Source: Melioribacter roseus (GTDB taxonomy: Bacteria > Bacteroidota > Ignavibacteria > Ignavibacteriales > Melioribacteraceae). From it: a stretch of 64,000 bases of DNA. Positions within the stretch are counted from its first letter, which is position 1. Every line of letters begins with the position of its first letter. The translations under genes were made by a program, and so were the position numbers. The notes below the pieces were generated by a model. It did not search any database. It saw only the letters and a program-made list of their open reading frames with translations, and was not told the origin of the DNA. Shown in pieces: positions 45,087 to 53,224 of this stretch. The stretch lies in the NCBI GenBank assembly GCA_020724265.1, contig DYHH01000012.1, positions 19,037 to 83,036 of the forward strand. The letters are read 5' to 3'.

Positions 45087-46067
45087 TTATTTAATTAAAA
45101 GCATTGGTTTTGTAATTACGCTTGATTCTGAAATTAAGGAGTAATAATAGACACCACTAGCGAGTCCTTCTGCATTAAAGGTAATGCTATAAGTACCGCT
45201 TGGTTTCTTTTCATCAATGAGTGTAGTGATTACTCTGCCAAGTGTATCATAAACTAATAATCTTATTTTTACGAGTGATTGATTCTGAAGATTAGGAATT
45301 GAATAAGTTATTGTTGTACTTGGATTGAACGGATTAGGGTAATTATTACCAAGTAAGAATCTGATTGATTTATTTTCAACATTTTCGTCAACACTAACTA
45401 TTGTTCCGTATTGTTTCCCATTTATTATTGCACCTGTGCAACCTCTTATTGGAGATTCTAAGCTGTAAGCAAAAATGCCAAATTTTTCAATAATCATTTC
45501 CCACCAGAACAATTCTTCTATCTGAAACTGACGACTTATAACTGTATCACCGTTAATACTTACCCAATTTGTATCACCAACTAAAACAGTTTTCTCTCCA
45601 GGGAAAAAAGAAAAGGGATTGGGCCCTGCAAATGAATATTTATAAGTAGTATAACGTGACCAATACGGATTTTCCAAACTATCAAGCGGTAATTCATCTA
45701 ATGAATCCCCGTTTTCATTTACATCTTGGAAATCAAACATAAATGAAACCCCGCTTATTGTATCATTTCTTTCCCAACTTACAAAGTTTGTAGTTGGCGG
45801 ATCATTCTGATAATATATTTTCTTAAAATACTTTTTACCATTAATCACGCTGTCTTTAACAACCCTTGTCGTTAGATAGAATGGGTGTGTAAAATCATCA
45901 AAATAATACTGCCAGAGATTCCCAACTTGCAGGGGGTTATAGTTTCTTGGTTTACTGTAATATTTTTCTTTAAAACTTTCCGGAACATCATTTAAGTATC
46001 TTATGTCTATTTGAGCAAAACAAAGACTACTTAAAATGAAGAATAAAACTATGTTTAATATTTTCAT
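45087..46067 (-). CDS. T9SS-exported protein sharing a domain with the amber-interrupted gene
   Basis: 326 residues. Signal peptide (1-18). The body (about 40-230) opens with YNPLQVGNLWQYYF and closes with RGCTGAIINGKQYG, matching YPLKVGNTWIYR and KGCVIDGIAYGD in the gene at 26082-27944, with alternating V-DS/D-T and NGKKYF motifs between. This is a recurring unnamed beta-rich domain. C-terminal T9SS sorting domain (NYPNPFNPST). It starts 11 nt upstream of the M6 protease on the same strand, so both share a transcript. No function assigned. Confidence 0.82.
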   Translation of the reverse strand: MKILNIVLFFILSSLCFAQIDIRYLNDVPESFKEKYYSKPRNYNPLQVGNLWQYYFDDFTHPFYLTTRVVKDSVINGKKYFKKIYYQNDPPTTNFVSWERNDTISGVSFMFDFQDVNENGDSLDELPLDSLENPYWSRYTTYKYSFAGPNPFSFFPGEKTVLVGDTNWVSINGDTVISRQFQIEELFWWEMIIEKFGIFAYSLESPIRGCTGAIINGKQYGTIVSVDENVENKSIRFLLGNNYPNPFNPSTTITYSIPNLQNQSLVKIRLLVYDTLGRVITTLIDEKKPSGTYSITFNAEGLASGVYYYSLISESSVITKPMLLIK

Positions 46068-46614
46068 ACTAACCCCAATAAAAATAAATTTGTTGTTGTA
46101 ATAAATACCTTTACAAAAAACCAGAGGTATAGAAATTTTTTAAGCCGTTTCCATACATTACTTTCTCGCTAGTAAGTATATTGTTCTATTAAATAAACAG
46201 CACCACCCTTCTATTTATTTTAAAGCGACTAGGCCAAAAAATTATGCAATCAACTTAAACGTTCATATTTTATTGTTTATCGTTAACAGATGGAAGTAAA
46301 CGCGGCTTTTATAAAAGAATAATCAAGCATAAACTCTATCTCAAATTATGTTTTGCCGGGGATTGAGAAGTCTAATTCTAAAATAATGTTTTAATTTTAA
46401 AAAGCAAGCTAAATCTTTACAACATTTAACTTTCTTAAGTTTGATGGGGGGGGGAATAACGACTATTTAATATTAAGCGTTCGATTTGTCGCGAATAAAT
46501 TCTAATATCTAAACAAATCCTAAATTCAAATGTTAAAAATTATCAAAAATTGTGGAAATAAGAGATTCCATCCGTTAGCTAACGGATGGAATCTCTTAAA
46601 GTTTATTTACGACC
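46068..46614. other. Intergenic region with poly-G tract and palindromic repeat
   Basis: 547 bp, AT-rich. It holds a run of nine G (46446-46454) and the perfect 36-bp palindrome (46561-46596). I see no convincing gene. It carries the upstream region of the 326-residue gene and the 3' end of rsgA. Confidence 0.6.
46561..46596. repeat. Palindromic repeat, copy 2 (perfect 36-bp palindrome)
   Basis: Perfect self-complementary 36-bp palindrome with AGCT at its centre. It lies 18 nt after the rsgA stop, so it can act as a terminator. Compare copy 1 at 43079-43114. Confidence 0.8.
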
Positions 46615-47688
46615 TTATCTATTCTGATCTTTCACATCTTTGTAATATCTTTTTATTTCCTTACTGATATTTTTCCATTTTTTCTTTTTATTCATAGCAG
46701 CGGAATCGTTTTGTTTGGTTTCAAGATATTCCAACTCTTTGCGCATCTTTAAATAATTCTCATACCGTTTTTGAGAAATTTCACCATTCTCTAATGCAAA
46801 TAAAACAGCACAACCATTTTCGACAGTGTGAGTACAGTCTTTATATTTACATTGGTCTTCGTACTCGGAAAACTCACCGAAAGTTTGACTTAAGCCATCC
46901 TCTGAATTCCATAATTGTAATTCTCTAATTCCCGGGTTATCAATTAATAATCCGCCGGTTGGCAGAACAATTAATTCACGATGAGTTGTTGTATGTTTTC
47001 CTTTATTGTCAATAGAACGAACTTCCTGAGTTTTTAAAATATCTTTTCCGAAAAGTTTGTTAATCAACGTTGATTTACCGACACCCGAAGAACCGATTAA
47101 TACATATGTTTTTCCGATTTCGATAATCTCCTTAAGCTTGTCTATACCTTCATTTGTAACCGTGCTTGTCGGAATAAGTTGAACATTATGGTTATCATTA
47201 ATCGATTGTAATATATCATCAATATTTTCACACAAATCCGATTTGCTTAAAACAACAATCGGTTCTGCTTTACTTTGATATGCGACAACAAGCTGTCTAT
47301 CAAGTTTATTGTAATTAAAACTCTCGTCAATCGGATGAACGATCATTACGTAATCAACATTTGCAGCAAACACTTGTTCTTCGGTTTTACTTCCGGCAGC
47401 TTTACGCGAAAGTTTTGTTTTTCGTTCAAGTACTTTTTGAATTATACCTTTCTTTTCGTCTTCAAAATAATCGAGTAAAACCCAATCACCCGTTTTTGGC
47501 AATTCACTTTTGGATTCGGTAGAAAAGAAAAGTCTGCCGGAAACTTCAGCGATAATTTCACCGAATTCTGTATGAACAAAGTAATTAGTTTTATTCTCGG
47601 TAGATATTCTGCCGGGAATTAATGTTTCGTTTGTTTTGAGTTGAGATTGAAAGAAATCATCCCAGCCTAAATTTTTTAGTGATGTCAT
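46615..47688 (-). CDS. rsgA: Ribosome small-subunit-dependent GTPase A
   Basis: 357 residues. Matures the 30S subunit. OB-fold N-terminus (about 20-90), circularly permuted GTPase with G4 (LSKSD, 148-151) before G1 (GSSGVGKS, 199-206) and G3 (DNPG, 250-253), and a zinc finger C280, C285, H287, C293 (CKYKDCTHTVENGC). The G4 motif is SKSD instead of NKxD, common in this family. A Lys-rich tail follows. AAGGA serves as SD. The palindrome at 46561-46596 lies just beyond its stop. Confidence 0.95.
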   Translation of the reverse strand: MTSLKNLGWDDFFQSQLKTNETLIPGRISTENKTNYFVHTEFGEIIAEVSGRLFFSTESKSELPKTGDWVLLDYFEDEKKGIIQKVLERKTKLSRKAAGSKTEEQVFAANVDYVMIVHPIDESFNYNKLDRQLVVAYQSKAEPIVVLSKSDLCENIDDILQSINDNHNVQLIPTSTVTNEGIDKLKEIIEIGKTYVLIGSSGVGKSTLINKLFGKDILKTQEVRSIDNKGKHTTTHRELIVLPTGGLLIDNPGIRELQLWNSEDGLSQTFGEFSEYEDQCKYKDCTHTVENGCAVLFALENGEISQKRYENYLKMRKELEYLETKQNDSAAMNKKKKWKNISKEIKRYYKDVKDQNR

Positions 47689-47743
47689 TTTAAATAGTCC
47701 TTTTTAACAGTTAATTGAAATAACTAATAAAGTCTGTTTGTGG

Positions 47744-47781
47744 ACTCAGCATATCTAACTTCATGTAAGTTAGCGCTGAGT
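47744..47781. other. Structured leader-like hairpin upstream of rsgA
   Basis: Nested stem: ACTCAGC (47744-47750) with GCTGAGT (47775-47781) and CTAACTT (47755-47761) with AAGTTAG (47767-47773), loop CATGT. Upstream of the rsgA start (47688) on its strand. Could be an RNA leader structure or a terminator for a transcript reading from the blaR side. Only the pairing is seen. Confidence 0.4.
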
Positions 47782-47871
47782 TTAAAGGACTTCTTCCGCG
47801 GCTAGGATAATATGTTTTGTTGTTTTATTGATAAGTCAATTTTTTTGATACTGCAAAATATATTTTTTCTT

Positions 47872-47902
47872 AAAAAAATAAAATCCCAACTCGCGTTGGG
47901 AT
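47872..47902 (-). terminator. Intrinsic terminator of the blaI-blaR1 operon
   Basis: On the minus strand ATCCCAAC-GCGA-GTTGGGAT (arms 47883-47890 and 47895-47902) forms an 8-bp stem with a GNRA tetraloop, immediately followed by a T-rich run (TTTTATTTTTTT). Lies 9 nt after the blaR1-type stop at 47912. Textbook intrinsic terminator. Confidence 0.85.
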
Positions 47903-47911
47903 ATAGAGTTA

Positions 47912-49915
47912 TTAATCGTTATAAATTCTGAAAGAGTTCCCGTTAGGATATTCATCGTAATGTTTTTTATAAATCTCTTTATATTTTTTGTAGAGATGAT
48001 CAGGTACTCGTTTGCCGTTTACATACATTGCGTCGTCGTCAAATTCTAATCGTCTAAGCTCCTTAGTATTTTCTATAACTCCATCGGAAACAAGTTCAAC
48101 CTTTAATTCGGCTGTAAACTCTTTAAGGATTTTCATTTCGGCTTTGAGTTCTGTCATATCAATATCCAGGTCCTTCATCTCTTCGCGAAGGTTCCGCATG
48201 CTTTCTTTTAACTCCGAGAAATCAATATCAATATTGGGGATATCTATTTTAATACTTGCCATTTCGCGTGATAAATTTTTCATCTGTTCTTTGAATTCAT
48301 CGTTGTTCCATTTTAAGTCGATATCGAATTTCATTTTTGATAAGTCGTCTTTTAATTTCGACATTTCTTTTTTGAACTCTTCTCGGTCAAAAGGGAAGTC
48401 GGGTTTTTCTAATTGCATCATTTCTTTCTTTAATTTTCTCATCTCTTCTTTAAATTCATAATTGTCGAAGTTAATCCTAATATCTTCAGCAATTTGTTTC
48501 ATATTCTCAGCAAAGTTTTCTCCCAGATCAATCCTTAAATCTTTTAGATCTTCTTTTAACGAAGCGAGATCTTCGTGGACTTTTTCAAGTTCCCAATTAA
48601 TCTCTTCAATTTCATCGAGAATCATATCTTCATATTTATAATATTCATTATTGGGTATAAGTTTGCCGTCCCTATATAGACTTACAATCTTGCCGTCATC
48701 AACTGTAACTTCCCATTTGGATTTTTCACCCCGGAATCTTTTATAGAAAATATATGTTTGATTTTCTTCATCTAATCTATCTGTATTAATGTATCTATGA
48801 TCTCCATTATTATCTTCTTCATAAACAATATTCGTTCTGTCTTGATAATAACTTTCACCGTTTGTTGTACTGCATGCAGCAACGCCCAATGAAAATAATA
48901 TCAGCGTTATTAAAGAAGCAGCATAAACCTTGCTTCTAAGATTGGTATGTTTGTTTTCCCCCGTCATTCTTTTTATTCTCCTTATTAAATGATTGTTGTT
49001 TCCAAGCGCACTCATTGCTAAAGAGTACCGACCGGACTGATATTGATTCAGACATAACAATGCTTTTGCTAATTCGGCAGGATGCTTAATTGCCTGTAAA
49101 GAAATATCATCGCAAATATTTTCTCTTTCGTCTCTAATACGAGATGAAATCCACCATACGGCAGGATGATAAAAGAAGATTACCTCTAGTACAGATTGCA
49201 AAAAGTTCACCAAGTAATCTGCTCTTTTAATGTGTGCAAGCTCGTGTACAATTATTGCTTCGACCTGTGTATAACTCATTCCGTTTAATAAGCCTATCGG
49301 GAAAAGTATTACCGGCTTTAGATAACCGATTGTTACCGGGACTTTAACCAAAGCAGATTCAAGCAATTTTACTTTTTGTTTTATATTAAGTCGTTTGCCA
49401 AAACTATTGACGATATCTGTGAAGTTTTCGTCAGCTTCATTTGTCCAATAATGTTTTATTCTCTGCGAATAAAGAAATCCCCCCGTTAGCTTTAATGCAA
49501 AAAATAAAATACCGAGCAAATAAAATGTTACGATTACCTGGATGTGTTGATCGAAATACAAGGCGACACCTTGAGTAATCTGCACTATGAAATTGTCTTT
49601 GGTTATTGTGTTATTGGTTATTAAGTTATTTAGTGTTTGTGTTTGATCGATTGTTCCCTGATTAAAAATATTTTGTGAAGAGTTATTATTCAGAATATTG
49701 TAATGATCAACGAATGTTCTTATTGTCATCGCGGTAAAAAACAAAATCGCTCCGACAGCAATAAGATATCTTAGGTTAGCAGATTTATTATTTAGAAATA
49801 AAAATACGATCGATAGAATAATTGCAACCAGTGCTCCTTGCCAAAGTGAATGAAGCATCATCCATCCGAAGGCGTTTATAAAATTATTGGGAATTAAGTC
49901 ATATAAGAAACTCAT
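47912..49915 (-). CDS. BlaR1-like M56 membrane metalloprotease with coiled-coil sensor region
   Basis: 667 residues. N-terminal M56 domain (about 1-320) with several TM helices, VPVTIGYLKPVILFPIGLL before the active site and HELAH (224-228). A further TM near 335-347 is followed by CST. The C-terminal half (about 430-645) lacks any penicillin-binding (serine transpeptidase) motif and is a long coiled coil built of short Met/Leu/Lys/Glu repeats (KEEMRKLKKEM, KEMSKLKDDL, LREEMKDLDIDM). So it should sense something other than a beta-lactam, probably by a coiled-coil contact in the periplasm. It cleaves or relieves BlaI. It overlaps blaI by 4 nt. Confidence 0.88.
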   Translation of the reverse strand: MSFLYDLIPNNFINAFGWMMLHSLWQGALVAIILSIVFLFLNNKSANLRYLIAVGAILFFTAMTIRTFVDHYNILNNNSSQNIFNQGTIDQTQTLNNLITNNTITKDNFIVQITQGVALYFDQHIQVIVTFYLLGILFFALKLTGGFLYSQRIKHYWTNEADENFTDIVNSFGKRLNIKQKVKLLESALVKVPVTIGYLKPVILFPIGLLNGMSYTQVEAIIVHELAHIKRADYLVNFLQSVLEVIFFYHPAVWWISSRIRDERENICDDISLQAIKHPAELAKALLCLNQYQSGRYSLAMSALGNNNHLIRRIKRMTGENKHTNLRSKVYAASLITLILFSLGVAACSTTNGESYYQDRTNIVYEEDNNGDHRYINTDRLDEENQTYIFYKRFRGEKSKWEVTVDDGKIVSLYRDGKLIPNNEYYKYEDMILDEIEEINWELEKVHEDLASLKEDLKDLRIDLGENFAENMKQIAEDIRINFDNYEFKEEMRKLKKEMMQLEKPDFPFDREEFKKEMSKLKDDLSKMKFDIDLKWNNDEFKEQMKNLSREMASIKIDIPNIDIDFSELKESMRNLREEMKDLDIDMTELKAEMKILKEFTAELKVELVSDGVIENTKELRRLEFDDDAMYVNGKRVPDHLYKKYKEIYKKHYDEYPNGNSFRIYND

Positions 49916-50301
49916 TTTGAATCTCGTTCGAGTTTGTTAATTAATTCTTTGATCTCTTGTAATTCTTCTTTTGTCGTTTTCTTATTTCCCAAAGCCTGCA
50001 TAACAAGTTTACTCGCCGATCCGCCGAAAGCAGTTTCTAAAATTTTATCGAGTAAAACTTGCTGAGTTTTTTCTTTTTTTATTGCGGCAGAATAAATGTG
50101 ACTTCTTCCGTCTTTTTTTCGCTCAACCAAACCTTTATCAAACATTATCTGCATAGTTTTAAGAGTTGTTGTATAACCGGTATATTTTTTCTTATTTATC
50201 TCTTCATTCACTTCTTTAACAGTCACTTCACTCTTTTCCCAGAGAATTTGCAGAATTTCTAATTCGGCAGCGGTTGGCTTAATATTTTGATTTTCGCTCA
50301 T
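49912..50301 (-). CDS. BlaI/MecI-family repressor
   Basis: 129 residues. Winged-helix N-terminus (PTAAELEILQILWEK, TTTLKTMQIMFDKGLVERKKDGRSHIYSA) and a helical dimerisation C-terminus. Represses its own operon until cleaved by the M56 partner encoded right after it (4-nt overlap). A candidate dyad lies at 50345-50360 in its promoter region. Target genes beyond the operon are unknown; no beta-lactamase gene is present here. Confidence 0.92.
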   Translation of the reverse strand: MSENQNIKPTAAELEILQILWEKSEVTVKEVNEEINKKKYTGYTTTLKTMQIMFDKGLVERKKDGRSHIYSAAIKKEKTQQVLLDKILETAFGGSASKLVMQALGNKKTTKEELQEIKELINKLERDSK

Positions 50302-50344
50302 ATTTCTATCTTTTATTTGTTCTGAAGATTAAGACGAACCAGTT

Positions 50345-50360
50345 TACGAAAGGTTTCGTA
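50345..50360. promoter_or_regulatory. Candidate BlaI operator dyad
   Basis: TACGAAA-GG-TTTCGTA is a symmetrical 16-bp dyad 44 bp before the blaI start codon. BlaI-type operators are TACA/TGTA dyads, so this fits in symmetry but not in exact bases. Binding is inferred. Confidence 0.35.
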
Positions 50361-50379
50361 GAATGTCTTTGGCTGAGGT

Positions 50380-50408
50380 TTGACGTTTTAGCGTTATAAC
50401 GCTATATT
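50380..50408 (+). promoter_or_regulatory. Sigma70-type promoter with embedded operator for the toxin-antitoxin operon
   Basis: -35 TTGACG (50380-50385), exact 17-bp spacer, -10 TATATT (50403-50408). A perfect 16-bp palindrome, TAGCGTTATAACGCTA (50389-50404), fills the spacer and touches the -10. This is the expected layout for autoregulation by a ribbon-helix-helix antitoxin. Followed by an AGGAGG SD and the antitoxin ATG at 50429. Confidence 0.75.
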
Positions 50409-50428
50409 GACAACAAAAGGAGGAAACA

Positions 50429-50662
50429 ATGTCAGTAATGAGCAAAAGAGCAACAATATATTTAGAACCGGATATTCACAAACTTCTAAAACTAAAAGCA
50501 GCAGAAACTTCATCTTCAATTTCGGAAATAGTTAATGATTTGTTACGAGCAGAATTCCTTGAAGATGCCGAAGATATCCAAAGCATAAAAGAGAGAATTA
50601 ACGAACCGACTATTTCATACGAAACTCTTCTGAAAGAATTGAAAGATGAAGGAAGATTATAA
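50429..50662 (+). CDS. Ribbon-helix-helix antitoxin
   Basis: 77 residues. N-terminal RHH DNA-binding fold: KRATIYLEPDIHKLLKLKAA (beta strand plus helix 1) and SSSISEIVNDLLRAEF (helix 2), followed by an acidic C-terminal tail (about 45-77) that binds the toxin. AGGAGG SD five bases before the ATG. It overlaps the toxin gene by 17 nt. Both genes are complete. Represses its promoter, most likely at the palindrome 50389-50404. Confidence 0.9.
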   Translation: MSVMSKRATIYLEPDIHKLLKLKAAETSSSISEIVNDLLRAEFLEDAEDIQSIKERINEPTISYETLLKELKDEGRL

Positions 50663-50903
50663 AATCGAAATAAAGAAAAGCGCTGCCAAAGAAATCAGAC
50701 CGCTGCCTGACAAGTATCTTAAAAATGTGCTCGATAAGATTTCCTCGCTTTCCAAAATACATCGTCCTAAAAATTGTAAAAAGTTAACAGGTAAGAATGA
50801 ATATCGAGTTAGAGTTGGTGTTTATAGAATTGTATATACAGTTGAAGACGAGAAATTGATAATAATTGTTATAAAAGTAGCTCACAGAAAAAATGTTTAT
50901 TAG
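50646..50903 (+). CDS. RelE/ParE-family toxin
   Basis: 85 residues. Compact alpha/beta toxin fold: KIEIKKSAAKEIRPLP at the start, KKLTGKNEYRVRVGVYRIVYTVED (about 51-74) in the core and VIKVAHRKNVY at the end, the RelE/ParE signature. RelE members cleave mRNA on the ribosome; ParE members poison gyrase. The final VAHRKNVY is typical of RelE. Its 17-nt overlap with the antitoxin gene couples translation. Confidence 0.9.
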   Translation: MKEDYKIEIKKSAAKEIRPLPDKYLKNVLDKISSLSKIHRPKNCKKLTGKNEYRVRVGVYRIVYTVEDEKLIIIVIKVAHRKNVY

Positions 50904-50941
50904 ATAAAAAAACATGTTGTCTTTATAACAGTTCCTTTCCT

Positions 50942-50949
50942 TATATTTG
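50942..50949 (+). promoter_or_regulatory. Bacteroidetes-type -7 element TATATTTG, 4 nt before start
   Basis: TAnnTTTG match whose last base is 4 nt before the ATG at 50954. TTGT at 50917-50920 lies 21 nt upstream of it, near a -33 position. No SD is present. A leaderless transcript is inferred. Confidence 0.45.
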
Positions 50950-50953
50950 CCGA

Positions 50954-51844
50954 ATGAATTTTGATAAGTACACCGAACACAAAGCTTTTCCTATTACAAT
51001 ACTTATACTTCTCGGATTGGTTTGGGGCAGCTCATTCATTCTTATTAAACGAGGATTGGTTGCTTTCGATCCAATGCAGGTTGGGACAATAAGAATTATG
51101 TTTGCTTCTCTTGTAATGATTCCCATTGCATTTAAGAATCTAAGACTACACTTCAAAACTGATTGGAAAAAATTTGTTGCTGTCGGTTTAATCGGCAACT
51201 TCTTCCCGGCAATATTGTTTGCTTATGCCGAGACGGGAATAACAAGTTCGCTTGCAGGAATCCTTAATGCACTTACACCGATGTTCACTTTAATCTTCGG
51301 AGCATTGTTTTTCGCCGCACAAATTAATCGTTGGCAGATGATTGGTTTGATAATAGGGTTTGGCGGTTCGGTTGCTCTTAGTTTTTTAGGTAGTGAAGGA
51401 ACTCTAGGCAGCTTCAATCATTATGCCGGTGCGGTAATTATTGCAACCCTTGGGTACGGTCTTAATATTAACCTGTTAAAGAAATGGTTTCCCAGATTAA
51501 ACTCACTTGTTTTAACTTCACTTGCTATGTTTTCAGTTGGTCCGCTAGCGGCTGTGTATCTTTTATCGACAAATTTTATAAACGTTGTAGCAAATAATGA
51601 TGAAGCATTAATATCATTATTTTATTTGTTTTTGCTCGGTGTTGTCGGTACATCCTTTGCATTAGTTTTATTTAACAAACTAATACAAATAACCACACCT
51701 GTTTTTGCTTCAACAGTTACTTATCTTATTCCAATTGCCGCTGTTATATGGGGCGTTATTGATAATGAAGCTTTCTATCCGGTTCATTTTGTAGGGATGG
51801 CAATGATCATCATCGGGGTTTATATAGTTAACAAAAACGAATAG
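50954..51844 (+). CDS. EamA-family (DMT) transporter
   Basis: 296 residues, ten TM helices in two EamA halves. First half begins ILLGLVWGSSFILIKRGL and includes the PMFTLIFGALFF segment; second half ends with STVTYLIPIAAVIWGVID and GMAMIIIGVYIV, all standard. Drug/metabolite exporter with unknown substrate. Start at ATG 50954; a TATATTTG element lies exactly 4 nt upstream and there is no SD, so the mRNA is probably leaderless. Confidence 0.9.
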   Translation: MNFDKYTEHKAFPITILILLGLVWGSSFILIKRGLVAFDPMQVGTIRIMFASLVMIPIAFKNLRLHFKTDWKKFVAVGLIGNFFPAILFAYAETGITSSLAGILNALTPMFTLIFGALFFAAQINRWQMIGLIIGFGGSVALSFLGSEGTLGSFNHYAGAVIIATLGYGLNINLLKKWFPRLNSLVLTSLAMFSVGPLAAVYLLSTNFINVVANNDEALISLFYLFLLGVVGTSFALVLFNKLIQITTPVFASTVTYLIPIAAVIWGVIDNEAFYPVHFVGMAMIIIGVYIVNKNE

Positions 51845-51950
51845 ATTGTTTTTAATTGTTGCCATTGATATACCAACCACCTATATTCTTTTTACTTTTC
51901 AAGGGCATTGAAAAAATATAAGATTGGGCATTATAAACGAGGGCTTTGTC

Positions 51951-52154
51951 GTGGCAGAAAATAAATTAATCTACGGCAAAAGATTGGGCAACAGATCCAT
52001 TAAGATTTATGAAACAGGACAAGGGTATAGCGGCATAATTAAATTCTACTTGTTGGGATTTTGTTACAGAAAAAAATCTTTTGTATGCGCAAAGTATTCA
52101 GAAGTTGAAGATTATATTTTAGAATTCAAAAATCAGCCGGAACGTATTCATTGA
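51951..52154 (+). CDS. Small hypothetical protein
   Basis: 67 residues from GTG at 51951, with a GAGGG SD 7 nt before it; a TTG at 51924 would add nine residues but has no SD. Contains basic and aromatic residues and two Cys (LGFCYRKKSFVCAKY) but no recognised motif, signal peptide or TM helix. Perhaps a small beta-rich domain. No function assigned. Confidence 0.55.
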   Translation: MAENKLIYGKRLGNRSIKIYETGQGYSGIIKFYLLGFCYRKKSFVCAKYSEVEDYILEFKNQPERIH

Positions 52155-52176
52155 AAAATATTTCTATAAATTCTTC

Positions 52177-53082
52177 TCAATGACCATAATCATAATTCTT
52201 CTCACCGGCAGTAATTCTCACCTTTAAATAATTTTCTTTTGGCGGCAATGGACAAGTTGCATATTTTGAAAAAGCACACGGCGGATTGTATGCTTTGTTG
52301 AAATCAAGTATAACAATATTATTTGAATCCGGTAACTCCGTATATAAAAATCTTCCGGCACCGTAAGTTTCTTCACCTGATGTTAAATCTGCGAACACAA
52401 TAAATAGTCCATTCCCGGATTTTGTAGGGAACAGTTCGTATTCTTTATCGTTAATATTAAACACAAGTTTTCCCGGAGAGAATTCCTTTTCAATTGTGCC
52501 GATTATTGTCGGGATGTCAATTTCTATCGGCGGATCAAATGGTTCAAACTCCGCGGGAATTCTCCAATCTTCATTTACCGGGAATCTTTCTACGCCTTCA
52601 AAAGTTTTTATTATTTCAGCATCAAGGTCTCGAAGACGAATACCATACATGTTGCCGGAACGAACAATTAAATTCCATTCATACGAACCGAGATTTATTT
52701 TGGTAGTATTTGGTTTTGTATCGGGAATTAATACAAATTCTTTAACTAATTGACTATCAACTAAAACATCAACATCCTCATTAACTTTGAGAGTAACAAC
52801 CGAATCATTTAAAATATAACTCCCGATTTTATTTGGAGTGTTTTTCGGAAATATTAGATCATTTGATTCGTCCGAACCAAATGTATTTTCTCCCTCTTTG
52901 AGCCAAAATAGTCCGGCAAGATTCAACCAACCGGTTGGTTGTTTTAATCTTTCAACTCTTTGTGAATGCCATTGATTTATTTCCTGAATATAACCGGGTG
53001 TTCCTTTTTCGGGGTAATTTTCTTCACCACATGAACAAAATAAAATAAATGATGTAAAAGCAATAATGATGAATCTATACAT
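52177..53082 (-). CDS. DUF1684-domain lipoprotein
   Basis: 301 residues. N-terminal hydrophobic leader ending LFCSC (lipidation likely at one Cys). DUF1684 signature at the C-terminal half: ILDFNKAYNPPCAFSKYATC followed by PLPPKENYL (about 258-286). N-terminal half (PTGWLNLAGLFWLKEGENTFG) also fits. Function of the family unknown. SD GGAGAAG. It is read against the exported operon at 53225. Confidence 0.85.
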   Translation of the reverse strand: MYRFIIIAFTSFILFCSCGEENYPEKGTPGYIQEINQWHSQRVERLKQPTGWLNLAGLFWLKEGENTFGSDESNDLIFPKNTPNKIGSYILNDSVVTLKVNEDVDVLVDSQLVKEFVLIPDTKPNTTKINLGSYEWNLIVRSGNMYGIRLRDLDAEIIKTFEGVERFPVNEDWRIPAEFEPFDPPIEIDIPTIIGTIEKEFSPGKLVFNINDKEYELFPTKSGNGLFIVFADLTSGEETYGAGRFLYTELPDSNNIVILDFNKAYNPPCAFSKYATCPLPPKENYLKVRITAGEKNYDYGH

Positions 53083-53224
53083 TTCTTCTCCAAATTAAGA
53101 GACATAAAATAGTAATTGTAAAATAAAATATCCGTTGGATCAAAATATTCCGGGTTTTAATCTTGCTTGGAATTAAGAATTTAATTAACTTTAATTATAA
53201 ACACTCAGAACAAAGGGGGATACA

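Noticed and set aside
43079..46596. Treating the palindrome pair as insertion-sequence ends
   Set aside because: No transposase or target duplication is visible. The copies also work as terminators, so only a dispersed repeat is claimed.
48012..48461. Long plus-strand frame inside the BlaR1-like gene
   Set aside because: It is the antisense of the repetitive coiled-coil region, has no SD and no recognisable motif. The minus-strand gene has clear M56 motifs and an intact operon.
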